Shown here: piece after piece, positions 1-5,673 of the stretch
Layout of the letters: every line of letters starts with the position of its first letter
Position numbering within the stretch: position 1 is the stretch's first letter
Source of the DNA: Candidatus Solibacter sp.
GTDB taxonomy: Bacteria > Acidobacteriota > Terriglobia > Bryobacterales > Bryobacteraceae
Length of the DNA stretch: 5,673 nt
Direction: 5' to 3'
Assembly (NCBI GenBank): GCA_017883355.1
Contig: JADGNS010000374.1
Coordinates: 1 to 5,673, forward strand
Notes under the pieces: generated by a model
Seen by the model: the letters and a program-made list of their open reading frames with translations, nothing else
Database searches by the model: none
Told to the model about the DNA's origin: nothing
Translations under genes and position numbers: made by a program

Positions 1-1060
1 TCTGCCAACGGTCGAAATAGATCTGCAACAACTGCTTGACGGAGTCCTTCAGATCCGTGGTCAGCAGGAAAGCCGGCAGGCGGTAATACAGCTTGCTGCT
101 CTTGCGCTTGCGATAGGGAGTGGGCGCCACCACTAACAGTCGCAACGGGCAGCGGCCCGCGCCGCCTTGCCAGTACACCACGGACACCTCTTTGTAGCGT
201 ACTTTTCGCCACTTGCCCCCGTAGAAAACCTTGGTCTCCTTCCAGGGCAGCGTCTCATCTTGACGCACTTGATCGGGAGTGAATTTCTCCGTGCCGTAAA
301 ACCGCCGGCTCCCCTCTGGGGCTCCCCCGCACAACACCGCATCCTTGCGGGAGCGGCAGATCAACTCGGTGCGATCCCGCGGAGCGCGGAAGCACGTACG
401 GTTGCAGAAACTGCCGTCGCCGGCCAGCACCAGAATCTTCTTGTCGCCTCCGGCCAGATCCAACTCCTGCCGCAACTGGCCCATCATCCCCACGAAGCTC
501 TGCGAAAGGTTGTATCGTTTGAGGGCCTCCTTATATTCTTGCCAGGCTTCCGGTTTGGCTTGGCGGGACGGCTTCCTGACGCGCGACACTTCCTCGAAGC
601 GGATGGGCAACCCGCGCGTGCTGACCGGGGCCAGGCGATAGGTGGGCACCAACAGGGAAGCCTGCAAAAAGCGCAACCCCAACATCAGATTCACATGGAA
701 GGGCGGCGACAGCGGATCGCGCTGATAGAAGGCCTGCTGGATACAACGACCGGTCTTGTGCAAACGGGTGTCATCTACGGCTACGCCCACCAACCGTCCC
801 GGGCAGTAAACCAACGCCCGTTGGAGGATGGGTCGAAACAGCTCCTGGGGCTGCCAATCACAGCGGGAATGAAGAAAGTATTCGGCGCCCCAACTGCGAA
901 GTTGGCCGCCGAAGGTCCAAATGATGCGTGTCAGACACCGTCGGCCCAAACACACCAGCGAGCCCAGAGCTTGGCGAACGGCACGCTGGAAGGTGCGCGA
1001 TTGAGGAAAGACGGAGCGCCAACCGGCGGTGATATCCAGGAAAGCTGCCAGCAAAGTCAT
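1..1060 (-). CDS. DDE transposase, IS4/IS701-like, partial (C terminus beyond left edge)
   Basis: This would be the cut-and-paste enzyme of the insertion sequence. The frame opens at ATG 1060-1058 and stays open for 353 codons to the window edge. Three landmarks fit the RNase H-fold DDE class. VGVAVDDTRLHKTG (about 91-104) holds the first aspartate, D96 or D97. ILVLAGDGSF (about 209-218) holds the second, D215. LLQIYFDRWQ (344-353) matches the start of the IS4-type Y-2-R-3-E signature, with Y348 and R351 visible and the glutamate expected near residue 355, just outside. LLTTDL (332-337) before that block is also typical. The start overlaps the stop of the upstream helix-turn-helix gene by four bases (ATGA), and a GGAGG ribosome site (1065-1069) sits four bases before it, so translation is probably coupled. 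There is no stop or frameshift in the visible part. The family is firm; IS4 versus IS701 is less certain. Confidence 0.88.
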   Translation of the reverse strand, partial: MTLLAAFLDITAGWRSVFPQSRTFQRAVRQALGSLVCLGRRCLTRIIWTFGGQLRSWGAEYFLHSRCDWQPQELFRPILQRALVYCPGRLVGVAVDDTRLHKTGRCIQQAFYQRDPLSPPFHVNLMLGLRFLQASLLVPTYRLAPVSTRGLPIRFEEVSRVRKPSRQAKPEAWQEYKEALKRYNLSQSFVGMMGQLRQELDLAGGDKKILVLAGDGSFCNRTCFRAPRDRTELICRSRKDAVLCGGAPEGSRRFYGTEKFTPDQVRQDETLPWKETKVFYGGKWRKVRYKEVSVVYWQGGAGRCPLRLLVVAPTPYRKRKSSKLYYRLPAFLLTTDLKDSVKQLLQIYFDRWQ

Positions 1061-1389
1061 CGGGCCTCCGGTCGCAGGCCGAAGGTATTCTTCTCGGTGC
1101 GGAGGAAGCGGTCCTGGCGGGCGACTTTCTTGGTGAGGGAAGAGACGAGGCTATCGCGATCGACGGTGACGGCAAAGGAGGACTGAATGCGGGCGAGCAA
1201 TTCGGAGACATGCAGCGGAGCGCGGGCTTTCTTGAGTACGTCATATGCCATGTCAACCTGAGACCGACCTTTTCTTGGGCGGGATGCGGCGGCCGATTCG
1301 CCCTGGCGAAGGCGGCGGACGGCGCGGAGTTGAGCATCGAGAGAAGCTTCAAATATGGAGAGAAACGAATCCTTGAGATCATCCGTCAT
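1057..1389 (-). CDS. Small HARE-HTH-like DNA-binding protein of the insertion sequence
   Basis: A 110-residue basic protein. The N-terminal third looks like a helical, arginine-rich linker (LDAQLRAVRRLRQGE, then SRPRKGRSQ). The rest, from about residue 45 (VDMAYDVLKKARAPLHVSELLARI) to about 107 (RFLRTEKNTFGLRP), follows the pattern of HARE-HTH winged helices: a helix ending in 'AP/KPLH', a second helix, a 'SLVSSLTKKV' recognition-type helix, and a closing RF-R-T--NTFGL strand. HARE-HTH domains occur in RNA polymerase delta, ASXL proteins and some restriction systems. Here a role in binding transposon ends or repressing transposition is inferred. I chose ATG 1389 over an in-frame ATG at 1446 because AAGGAG lies six bases upstream and the longer form would start inside the promoter-like sequence. 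The stop overlaps the transposase start. The domain call rests on pattern recognition, not a profile search. Confidence 0.72.
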   Translation of the reverse strand: MTDDLKDSFLSIFEASLDAQLRAVRRLRQGESAAASRPRKGRSQVDMAYDVLKKARAPLHVSELLARIQSSFAVTVDRDSLVSSLTKKVARQDRFLRTEKNTFGLRPEAR

Positions 1390-1395
1390 GGGGGG

Positions 1396-1401
1396 CTCCT
1401 T
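1396..1401 (-). promoter_or_regulatory. Ribosome binding site deciding the start of the HARE-HTH gene
   Basis: AAGGAG reads on the minus strand, six bases before ATG 1389-1387. It is the reason for preferring this start to the upstream in-frame ATG at 1446, which has no comparable site. Confidence 0.7.
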
Positions 1402-1417
1402 AGCATGGATCAAGGAT

Positions 1418-1446
1418 AGGATGCCATACTCAGGTCGGTCTGTCAA
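1418..1446 (-). promoter_or_regulatory. Candidate sigma70-type promoter of the insertion sequence genes
   Basis: On the minus strand a perfect TTGACA (1446-1441) is followed after 17 bases by CATCCT (1423-1418). The CATCCT is preceded by TGG, giving the extended -10 form TGn. Transcription would begin near 1411, about 20 bases before ATG 1389. The -10 matches only three of six consensus bases, so the call rests on the -35, the spacing and the extended element. Confidence 0.45.
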
Positions 1447-1467
1447 TATAACTCAATATAGACAGAC
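1438..1467. repeat. Nested inverted and direct repeats at the insertion sequence edge
   Basis: A seven-base inverted repeat, GTCTGTC (1438-1444) and GACAGAC (1461-1467), encloses a perfect eight-base direct repeat, TCAATATA, at 1443-1450 and 1453-1460. The direct copies are spaced ten bases, one helical turn, so a protein could contact both on one face. The patch is AT-rich in a GC-rich setting and overlaps the candidate -35. It could be the operator of the HARE-HTH protein, a transposase binding site at the element's end, or both. Confidence 0.6.
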
Positions 1468-1544
1468 GCACAATGGGGTCGGCGGTTCACCTGCTGGAGT
1501 AATGGAATCAAAACAGATCTGGCGGAAAATGTAGAAACTCCAGG
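1468..1544. other. Gene-free spacer between the insertion sequence and tandem hairpins
   Basis: No gene, start signal or strong repeat is visible. The outer end of the insertion sequence may lie within this stretch. Together with the repeat patch and the hairpins it forms the roughly 200-base gap between the HARE-HTH start and the polygalacturonase stop. Confidence 0.4.
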
Positions 1545-1583
1545 TCCGAGCTTCGCTCGGATGGACAAGGCAGAGCCTTATCC
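1545..1583 (-). terminator. Tandem hairpins downstream of the uxaE-GH28 operon
   Basis: Two hairpins lie back to back, beginning five bases after the polygalacturonase stop. The first met by transcription is 1583-1563: AAGGC-AGA-GCCTT (1567-1579), extended by GGA/TCC across one mismatch. The second is 1561-1545: a perfect seven-base stem, TCCGAGC/GCTCGGA, around a TTC loop. Neither is followed by a U-run on either strand, so classic intrinsic termination is uncertain. The position suits a terminator or 3' RNA-stabilising element. The compact paired form also resembles dispersed REP-type intergenic repeats. Confidence 0.5.
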
Positions 1584-1588
1584 CACTT

Positions 1589-2974
1589 CTACCGCTCCGG
1601 CATCGGCACGAACTTGTCCGTGCACGCGTTCGGCTTGCCGCTCGACGGCGTCCCGGCGACGGTAACCCCCTCGCCCACTACCTTCAGGTTCACTGCGCCC
1701 GGCCCGAACTTCAAATCAGCGTGCTCGGCGATCACCTTGACGTCCTTGAGCGAATCGAACTGCACGTTATCGAACGTCATGCCGAGCCGGTGCTGGGCGT
1801 CGTACCCTTGCAGCGTAATCTTGCCCGCGCCCTGCACCCGGACGTCCTTCAGCACGATGCCGGTGAACCAGGGCACCTTGCCGCCGCTCTTGCCGAAGTG
1901 CGCGTAATCGCTATCCATGTAGATCGGGTTCTTGGTGTCACGAATACAGACGTCCTCATACACGGCATCGGTAACCTTGCCGCCCCTGCCGGAGTTGGAT
2001 TTAATGCGGATACCATTGTCGGCGCCATCGATCGATAGATCGCTCACGCGAATCGTGTCCGCGCCGCCGTCGGTCTCGCTGCCGATCGACATGCCGTGGC
2101 CGGTGTAGAAGTGATTGTGCGCAATCGTCATGTGCGAGCAGTGGCCGCCCGCCTTGATGGCCACGTTGTCGTCGCCGGTCTTGATGTAGCAGTGAGCGAT
2201 CGTCACGTTGGTGGAAGAGCCCGGGTCGATGCCATCGGTGTTGCGCGCGTTCTTTGGCGTATCGATCACCACGCCCCAGGCGGTGAACCCGTTGCCGCCG
2301 CTGTAGGACACGTGGAAATTTCCCGAATTCTTGAGCGCGATGCGGTAGAGCGTGAAGTTGTCGCAGCGGTTGAGCACCAGGATACGCGGGCAATTCTGGT
2401 TGCCGCCCTTGCGCGCCTCCTCGGCCAGGTCCCACCAGGAGACGTTCTTGCCGAGCACTTTGGCCCAGCCGCGGCCATCGATCGTGCCATCGCCCATCAC
2501 GCCCGCGCCAGAGACGCCCGTGCCGTTGATCATGGCGCGGCAGCCGCGGCCGGCCTGCGACACGATGCCGCAACTGCCGGGGCTTACTTCGTACACCTTG
2601 GCGTCGCGCGAGCCGAACAGGATGGTCTTCACGTCCACCACCAGCGTGACCCCCGGCTTGAGATCGAGCGGTCCGGTGAGGAACGCGTTGTGCGCGCCAT
2701 CGGCCTTCAGCACAACGGCCTGCCCTTGGGCGCAAGTGTCCATCGCCTGCTGGATGCGCGTGGTATCCAGTTTGCCCTCGTCGGCCTCGGCCAACGTCTT
2801 GTTGCCATCAAGGGCCGCGAGCTTCGCCGTCAGCACGGCGCAACTGGGCGGAATCACCGGCTCCGTGACATTGCGCGTGTCCTGTGCGTGGGCGGCCAAA
2901 ATCGCGGCTCCAATCAGAGCCGCGCGCGTCAGCAAGCGGTATTCCGTTGCGATGGTGAGCCTCTGGAACGGCAT
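1589..2974 (-). CDS. Secreted GH28 polygalacturonase (Sec leader)
   Basis: A 461-residue glycoside hydrolase of family 28, which hydrolyses alpha-1,4 galacturonosyl bonds of pectin by an inverting mechanism on a right-handed beta-helix. All signature blocks are present: NTDG (245-248, D247), GDDN (267-270, D268 and D269), GHG (292-294, H293) and RIK (323-325, R323 and K325). The complete set favours a polygalacturonase over rhamnogalacturonan hydrolases, which lack part of it. Residues 1-30 form a Sec signal peptide: RLLTR, a hydrophobic AALIGAAILAA, and a likely cut after AHA before QD. Ten cysteines, an even number, suit disulfides in the periplasm or outside. The frame continues upstream to 3196, but that part lies inside the epimerase gene; ATG 2974 has both the leader and a ribosome site. 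It is second in the operon after uxaE, with a 13-base gap. Endo or exo mode cannot be decided here. Confidence 0.93.
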   Translation of the reverse strand: MPFQRLTIATEYRLLTRAALIGAAILAAHAQDTRNVTEPVIPPSCAVLTAKLAALDGNKTLAEADEGKLDTTRIQQAMDTCAQGQAVVLKADGAHNAFLTGPLDLKPGVTLVVDVKTILFGSRDAKVYEVSPGSCGIVSQAGRGCRAMINGTGVSGAGVMGDGTIDGRGWAKVLGKNVSWWDLAEEARKGGNQNCPRILVLNRCDNFTLYRIALKNSGNFHVSYSGGNGFTAWGVVIDTPKNARNTDGIDPGSSTNVTIAHCYIKTGDDNVAIKAGGHCSHMTIAHNHFYTGHGMSIGSETDGGADTIRVSDLSIDGADNGIRIKSNSGRGGKVTDAVYEDVCIRDTKNPIYMDSDYAHFGKSGGKVPWFTGIVLKDVRVQGAGKITLQGYDAQHRLGMTFDNVQFDSLKDVKVIAEHADLKFGPGAVNLKVVGEGVTVAGTPSSGKPNACTDKFVPMPER

Positions 2975-2978
2975 GCTG

Positions 2979-2986
2979 CCTCCCCT
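2979..2986 (-). promoter_or_regulatory. Ribosome binding site of the GH28 gene, in the operon gap
   Basis: AGGGGAGG reads on the minus strand within the 13-base gap after the uxaE stop, four bases before ATG 2974. It directly follows two consecutive in-frame TAG codons (2990-2985) and fixes the GH28 start downstream of uxaE rather than at the upstream in-frame ATG 3196. Confidence 0.75.
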
Positions 2987-2987
2987 A

Positions 2988-4235
2988 CTACAGAAATAAC
3001 GGTTTGATGTGGCGTTCGAAAAGGTTTTCGGTGACGTTGCGGGAAATGCTGGCTTCGCAGGTATCCAGCATCTTGAGATACTTGTCGCCCATCTTGGCGG
3101 CCACCTTGAAGCCCACATGCAGCAGTTGCCGTAGATCCGGATTGAAGCCGGGATTCCTCTGATCGTGACGCAGCGCCGAAGTATACTGCTCGGCACTCCA
3201 GCCGTTCACCACGGCCGGGCCCGGCAGCTTCGCGTAGTCGATATCGATCACGGTCGCGTACGGCTCGCACAGGGCGTCGCGATTCTCGAAAGCCTTGGCG
3301 TACACCTGCTTCGCCAGATCCAAACCCGGGCCGCCGGCCTCGGCCAGGCCGATCAACTCCTCCAGCCAGGTGGTGCCCGCCGTCTTCAGGTGGACCCCGG
3401 CGCCGAACTTCTCGAGCACCCGCCGGATGGGGGCGTAAATCGAGAACTTGTCGCTGCCCGAATGCACGCTCAGCTTGAGGTTGGCCGGCAGGCCGTACTG
3501 CCGGATGGCAAAGGCAATCACCGCCACGTCTTCGCTGAACTCCTTCTCGAACTGGACCACATCGCCCACGTAATCGACGCCCTTATTGAAGCGCCCGGTG
3601 AACTTGGGGGCGATGGTCTGGATGGGAATCTGCTCGTCGGAGACGGCGGCCAGAATGACCAGCAGTTCCGGCGGAGTCTGCGGCGCATCGGTCTCGTCCA
3701 TGGAGACCTCGGTGATGAACTCTCGGCCGCCGCGCTTCTCGTCCACGTGCCGGTAGATGGCGCCTGCCTGCTGCACGGCGGCCAGATACTTGCGGGCGAT
3801 GTGCGCAATGGCCTCGCGGTCGAGCGTGAACGGCTGGGCGATGCCGGGGATGCTCACGGTTCCCTGAAGCTCCGGATGACGCTCGATGAAGGTATCGACG
3901 CGGTCCACCTCGGCCGCCTGGCCGATGGCCGCGGCTACGTCGAGCGTGTAGAAATCGCTGGCCTCGATGAAGCGGTCCACGGTGCCCAGGTTGATGTGAT
4001 CGGCGTCCACGTGGTAGGGGTGTTTCCAGCCGGCTTGCCGCACCGCCTCCTCGGCGGCCGCGCGCACGCTGGCGGGTTCCGAGCCCACGATGCCGTGCTC
4101 GCGATTCGATTTATTCCAGACGGGGATTACGGTGACGCCGCGGGCCGCCGCCATCACGCAAGCCTGCAACTGGGCTTTGGCTTGGTGCGCGAAACGGTCT
4201 CCTACGCCGAGGGAGAATTTTTCCAGGGTAAGCAT
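2988..4235 (-). CDS. uxaE: Tagaturonate epimerase (D-tagaturonate to D-fructuronate), UxaE family
   Basis: A 415-residue cytoplasmic protein without a leader that I recognise as the UxaE type, first described from Thermotoga maritima. The enzyme epimerises D-tagaturonate to D-fructuronate, letting galacturonate enter the glucuronate branch (mannonate, then KDG) without tagaturonate reductase and altronate dehydratase. Visible conserved stretches include LGVGDRFAHQAKAQ (9-22), PVWNKSNREHGIVG (38-51), HPYHVDADHINLG (72-84), KFTGRFNKGVDYVGD (211-225), KLSVHSGSDKFS (254-265) and HLKTAGTTWLEE (282-293). The histidine- and aspartate-rich blocks are candidates for metal or substrate contacts, which is inference. 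The start at 4235 has AGGTGG nine bases upstream and opens the operon; a GH28 follows 13 bases after the tandem TAG TAG stop. Pairing with polygalacturonases matches the role, and T. maritima also keeps an exopolygalacturonase near its uxaE. Confidence 0.9.
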   Translation of the reverse strand: MLTLEKFSLGVGDRFAHQAKAQLQACVMAAARGVTVIPVWNKSNREHGIVGSEPASVRAAAEEAVRQAGWKHPYHVDADHINLGTVDRFIEASDFYTLDVAAAIGQAAEVDRVDTFIERHPELQGTVSIPGIAQPFTLDREAIAHIARKYLAAVQQAGAIYRHVDEKRGGREFITEVSMDETDAPQTPPELLVILAAVSDEQIPIQTIAPKFTGRFNKGVDYVGDVVQFEKEFSEDVAVIAFAIRQYGLPANLKLSVHSGSDKFSIYAPIRRVLEKFGAGVHLKTAGTTWLEELIGLAEAGGPGLDLAKQVYAKAFENRDALCEPYATVIDIDYAKLPGPAVVNGWSAEQYTSALRHDQRNPGFNPDLRQLLHVGFKVAAKMGDKYLKMLDTCEASISRNVTENLFERHIKPLFL

Positions 4236-4244
4236 TGATGGGAT

Positions 4245-4250
4245 CCACCT
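4245..4250 (-). promoter_or_regulatory. Ribosome binding site of uxaE
   Basis: AGGTGG reads on the minus strand, nine bases before ATG 4235-4233. The preceding ATTACAATTT holds a TACAAT (4258-4253) that resembles a -10 box but is probably too close to the start codon to serve. Confidence 0.55.
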
Positions 4251-4267
4251 AAATTGTAATTCAATAA

Positions 4268-4283
4268 CGGATGTGAAATTCCG
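4268..4283. repeat. Short inverted repeat in the divergent control region
   Basis: CGGA (4268-4271) and TCCG (4280-4283) form a perfect four-base inverted repeat around eight AT-rich bases. It lies 33 to 48 bases upstream of the uxaE start, where a regulator could act, but short arms like these arise easily by chance. Confidence 0.25.
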
Positions 4284-4291
4284 AAAACGGT

Positions 4292-4313
4292 ATCTTTAGC
4301 ACCGCTAAACGAT
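4292..4313. promoter_or_regulatory. Candidate operator palindrome between uxaE and the divergent GH28
   Basis: TTTAGC (4295-4300) and GCTAAA (4304-4309) form a perfect six-base inverted repeat around ACC. It is widened by ATC (4292-4294) and GAT (4311-4313) with one unpaired base. It is the strongest dyad in the 122-base intergenic stretch, roughly 60 bases from the uxaE start and just upstream of the candidate -35 of the rightward gene, so one dimeric regulator could control both sides. The regulator family is unknown; no regulator gene is in the window. Confidence 0.45.
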
Positions 4314-4320
4314 TCTCCGC

Positions 4321-4349
4321 TTGACGCGAGTTGCGCCCGGCCCTACCAT
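4321..4349 (+). promoter_or_regulatory. Candidate promoter of the divergent Tat-type GH28 gene
   Basis: TTGACG (4321-4326, five of six consensus bases) and TACCAT (4344-4349, four of six) are separated by 17 bases. Transcription would start around 4356-4358, at the ATG, so the message would have almost no leader. This agrees with the lack of a Shine-Dalgarno sequence before the gene. Confidence 0.45.
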
Positions 4350-4357
4350 CGGTTCAG

Positions 4358-5673
4358 ATGTCTACCTACACACGCCGCCATGCCCTCGCAACCATGGCGG
4401 GGGCCGCGTTCGCCGGTTCCCGCGCATGGGCCGCCGACGATCCCTGGGTCACCGTCTATCCCCAGATCATGAAGAGAATTTCGCCGCCGAAGATTCCCGC
4501 CAAAGAATTCGAGGTGACCCGTTACGGCGCCAAAGCGGACGGCAAGACGGATTGTACCGAAGCCTTTCGCAAAGCTATCGAAGAGGCCAATCGTGCGGGC
4601 GGCGGGCGCGTGGTGGTCAGGGAGGGCGTTTGCCTGACCGGGGCCATCCACCTCAAGAGCAATGTGAACCTGGTGGTCCAGAAGGGCGCGACCATCAAGT
4701 TCGACCCCAACCCGAAGCTGTACCCAATCGTGCTCACGCGCTTTGAGGGGCTGGAGTGCATGAACTACTCGCCCTTCGTCTACGCGTTCGACCAGCAGAA
4801 TGTCGCGATCACTGGCGGCGGCACTTTGGATGGCCAGGCGAACGCGGAGCACTGGTGGCCGTGGGGCGGCAAGCGCGGCGCCAAGCCGGACGACCCGAAC
4901 CAGCGCAAGGCCCGGGCCGCCGTGGGCGAAATGGCGGAGAAGGGCACACCCGTTGCGGAGCGCAAGTTCGGCGACGGCGGCTACCTGCGGCCCATGTTCA
5001 TTCAGCCCTACCGCTGCACCAACGTGCAGATCCAGGACATCACCATCGTCAACTCGCCGATGTATGAAATGCACCCGGTGCTGTGCAAGAACGTTACGGT
5101 GCGTAACGTGACGGTCTCCAGCCACGGCCCGAACAACGACGGCTGCGACCCCGAATCGAGCGTCGATGTACTGATCGACGGCTGCACCTTCGATACCGGC
5201 GACGATTGCATCGCCATCAAGAGCGGCCGCAACGCCGATGGCCGCCGCCTGCACGCGCCCAGCGAAAACCTCATCGTGCAGAACTGCATCATGAAGGATG
5301 GCCACGGCGGCGTCACCATGGGCAGCGAATGCTCCGGCGACATCCGCAACGTGTTCGCGCAAGATTGCGAGATGGACAGCCCGCACCTGGACCGCGTGCT
5401 GCGCTTCAAGAACAACGCCATCCGCGGCGGCGTCATCGAGCACGTCTACATGCGCAATGTGAAGGGCGGGGAAGTGGCGACAGCCGCCATCGACGTCGAT
5501 TTCTATTACGAGGAAGGCGAGAAGGGTCCGTTCACTCCCGTGGTGCGCGACGTGGAAGTGGTGAATTTATCGGTCAAGAAGTGCGCCAACGCGTGGTCGC
5601 TGCGCGGCTTCAAGAACGCTCCCATCACCAACGTCCGCCTGAAGAACTGCACCTTTGAAAACGCCGCGAAGGC
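4358..5673 (+). CDS. GH28 polygalacturonase with Tat-type leader, partial (3' end beyond window)
   Basis: 438 residues are visible of a second family 28 hydrolase; the right edge cuts it, probably near the C terminus. The catalytic set is complete in a variant form: NNDG (259-262, D261), GDDC (281-284, D282 and D283), GHGG (315-318, H316) and RFK (349-351, R349 and K351). This supports cleavage of galacturonosyl bonds. A pectate-lyase-like N-terminal strand (EFEVTRYGAKADGKTD, 50-65) and the stretch from HWWPWGG (165-171) to FGDGGYLRP (204-212) suggest a bacterial subfamily with an enlarged loop near the cleft, perhaps exo-acting; that is inference. The leader has twin arginines (TRRHAL, 5-10), a mild hydrophobic run and a likely cut after AWA (residue 25), so Tat export is expected. 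ATG 4358 is chosen for this leader, although no Shine-Dalgarno precedes it; an in-frame TTG at 4331 is the alternative. It is divergent from uxaE. Confidence 0.92.
   Translation, partial: MSTYTRRHALATMAGAAFAGSRAWAADDPWVTVYPQIMKRISPPKIPAKEFEVTRYGAKADGKTDCTEAFRKAIEEANRAGGGRVVVREGVCLTGAIHLKSNVNLVVQKGATIKFDPNPKLYPIVLTRFEGLECMNYSPFVYAFDQQNVAITGGGTLDGQANAEHWWPWGGKRGAKPDDPNQRKARAAVGEMAEKGTPVAERKFGDGGYLRPMFIQPYRCTNVQIQDITIVNSPMYEMHPVLCKNVTVRNVTVSSHGPNNDGCDPESSVDVLIDGCTFDTGDDCIAIKSGRNADGRRLHAPSENLIVQNCIMKDGHGGVTMGSECSGDIRNVFAQDCEMDSPHLDRVLRFKNNAIRGGVIEHVYMRNVKGGEVATAAIDVDFYYEEGEKGPFTPVVRDVEVVNLSVKKCANAWSLRGFKNAPITNVRLKNCTFENAAK

Larger units (their letters stand above)
1..1467 (-). mobile_element. Two-gene insertion sequence, IS4/IS701-like, truncated by the window edge
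   Basis: Two overlapping minus-strand genes, a small HARE-HTH-like protein and a DDE transposase, form a compact unit with its own promoter-like sequence, as expected of an insertion sequence. The left end lies outside the window, so terminal inverted repeats and target-site duplications cannot be compared. The right limit is a guess: I placed it at the outer edge of an AT-rich repeat patch (1438-1467), but the true end could be anywhere from about 1440 to 1544, before the tandem hairpins. Both genes are intact as far as they can be read, so the copy may be recent or active. It lies downstream of the pectin operon and does not interrupt it. Confidence 0.7.

Noticed and set aside
1..1060. Transposase as a decayed pseudogene
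   Set aside because: Several short open frames in other phases suggested breakage, but reading the reverse complement from 1060 gives 353 uninterrupted codons with ordered motifs. The gene only looks broken because the window cuts it.
167..1186. Long plus-strand open frame (339 codons) across the insertion sequence
   Set aside because: It runs antisense on the same codon grid as the transposase, whose catalytic blocks are clear. The translation has no recognisable domain, and it is an expected effect of high GC at third positions.
1390..1446. Longer start for the HARE-HTH gene at ATG 1446
   Set aside because: It would begin within the candidate -35, lacks a ribosome site and adds residues without domain character; AAGGAG precedes ATG 1389.
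2975..3196. N-terminal extension of the first GH28 from an in-frame ATG at 3196
   Set aside because: The extension overlaps the 3' end of uxaE and would bury the Sec leader inside the protein. ATG 2974 has a ribosome site and a proper leader.
3165..4238. Long plus-strand open frame (357 codons) opposite uxaE
   Set aside because: It is the antisense image of a well-recognised epimerase gene, with composition-driven residues and no family features.
4253..4258. TACAAT as the -10 box of uxaE
   Set aside because: It would place the transcription start inside the ribosome site (4245-4250), and no good -35 lies 16 to 18 bases upstream. The uxaE promoter therefore remains unplaced.
4343..5443. Long minus-strand open frame (366 codons) opposite the second GH28
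   Set aside because: It lies antisense to a gene with a complete GH28 active site. The translation is rich in A, V, H and D without motifs, typical of a GC-driven shadow.

Overview
The window looks like part of a GC-rich Gram-negative chromosome with a pectin-use locus next to an insertion sequence. The protein style suggests an Acidobacteria relative such as the Solibacter/Bryobacter group: a Tat-type TRRHAL leader, a Ralstonia/acidobacterial-type GH28, and a DDE transposase with a small helix-turn-helix partner. That placement is an inference from sequence style, not from a marker gene.

Left part (1 to about 1467, minus strand): the 5' two thirds or more of a two-gene insertion sequence. 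A 110-residue HARE-HTH-like DNA-binding protein overlaps, by ATGA, a DDE transposase of IS4/IS701 type. The transposase reads without interruption to the left edge and is cut just before its expected catalytic glutamate. A promoter-like sequence lies upstream, inside an AT-rich patch with nested inverted and direct repeats; this patch may be the element's end, its operator, or both.

Middle (1468 to 4235): a gene-free gap ends in two tandem hairpins that probably terminate the pectin operon. The minus-strand operon follows: a UxaE-type tagaturonate epimerase (2988-4235), then, 13 bases downstream, a secreted GH28 polygalacturonase (1589-2974).

Right part (4236 to 5673): a 122-base divergent control region with palindromes and a promoter-like sequence, then a second GH28 polygalacturonase on the plus strand with a Tat-type leader, cut by the right edge near its C terminus.

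Together the pectin genes suggest this flow: two exported GH28 enzymes, using different export routes, release galacturonate from pectic chains. After uptake and isomerisation to tagaturonate by an enzyme outside the window, UxaE converts tagaturonate to fructuronate, feeding the mannonate-KDG route. The shared divergent region suggests that both sides are controlled together. No radically new system is evident. The most unusual points are the coupled HARE-HTH/transposase pair, the paired-hairpin element, and the near-leaderless architecture of the Tat-exported GH28.
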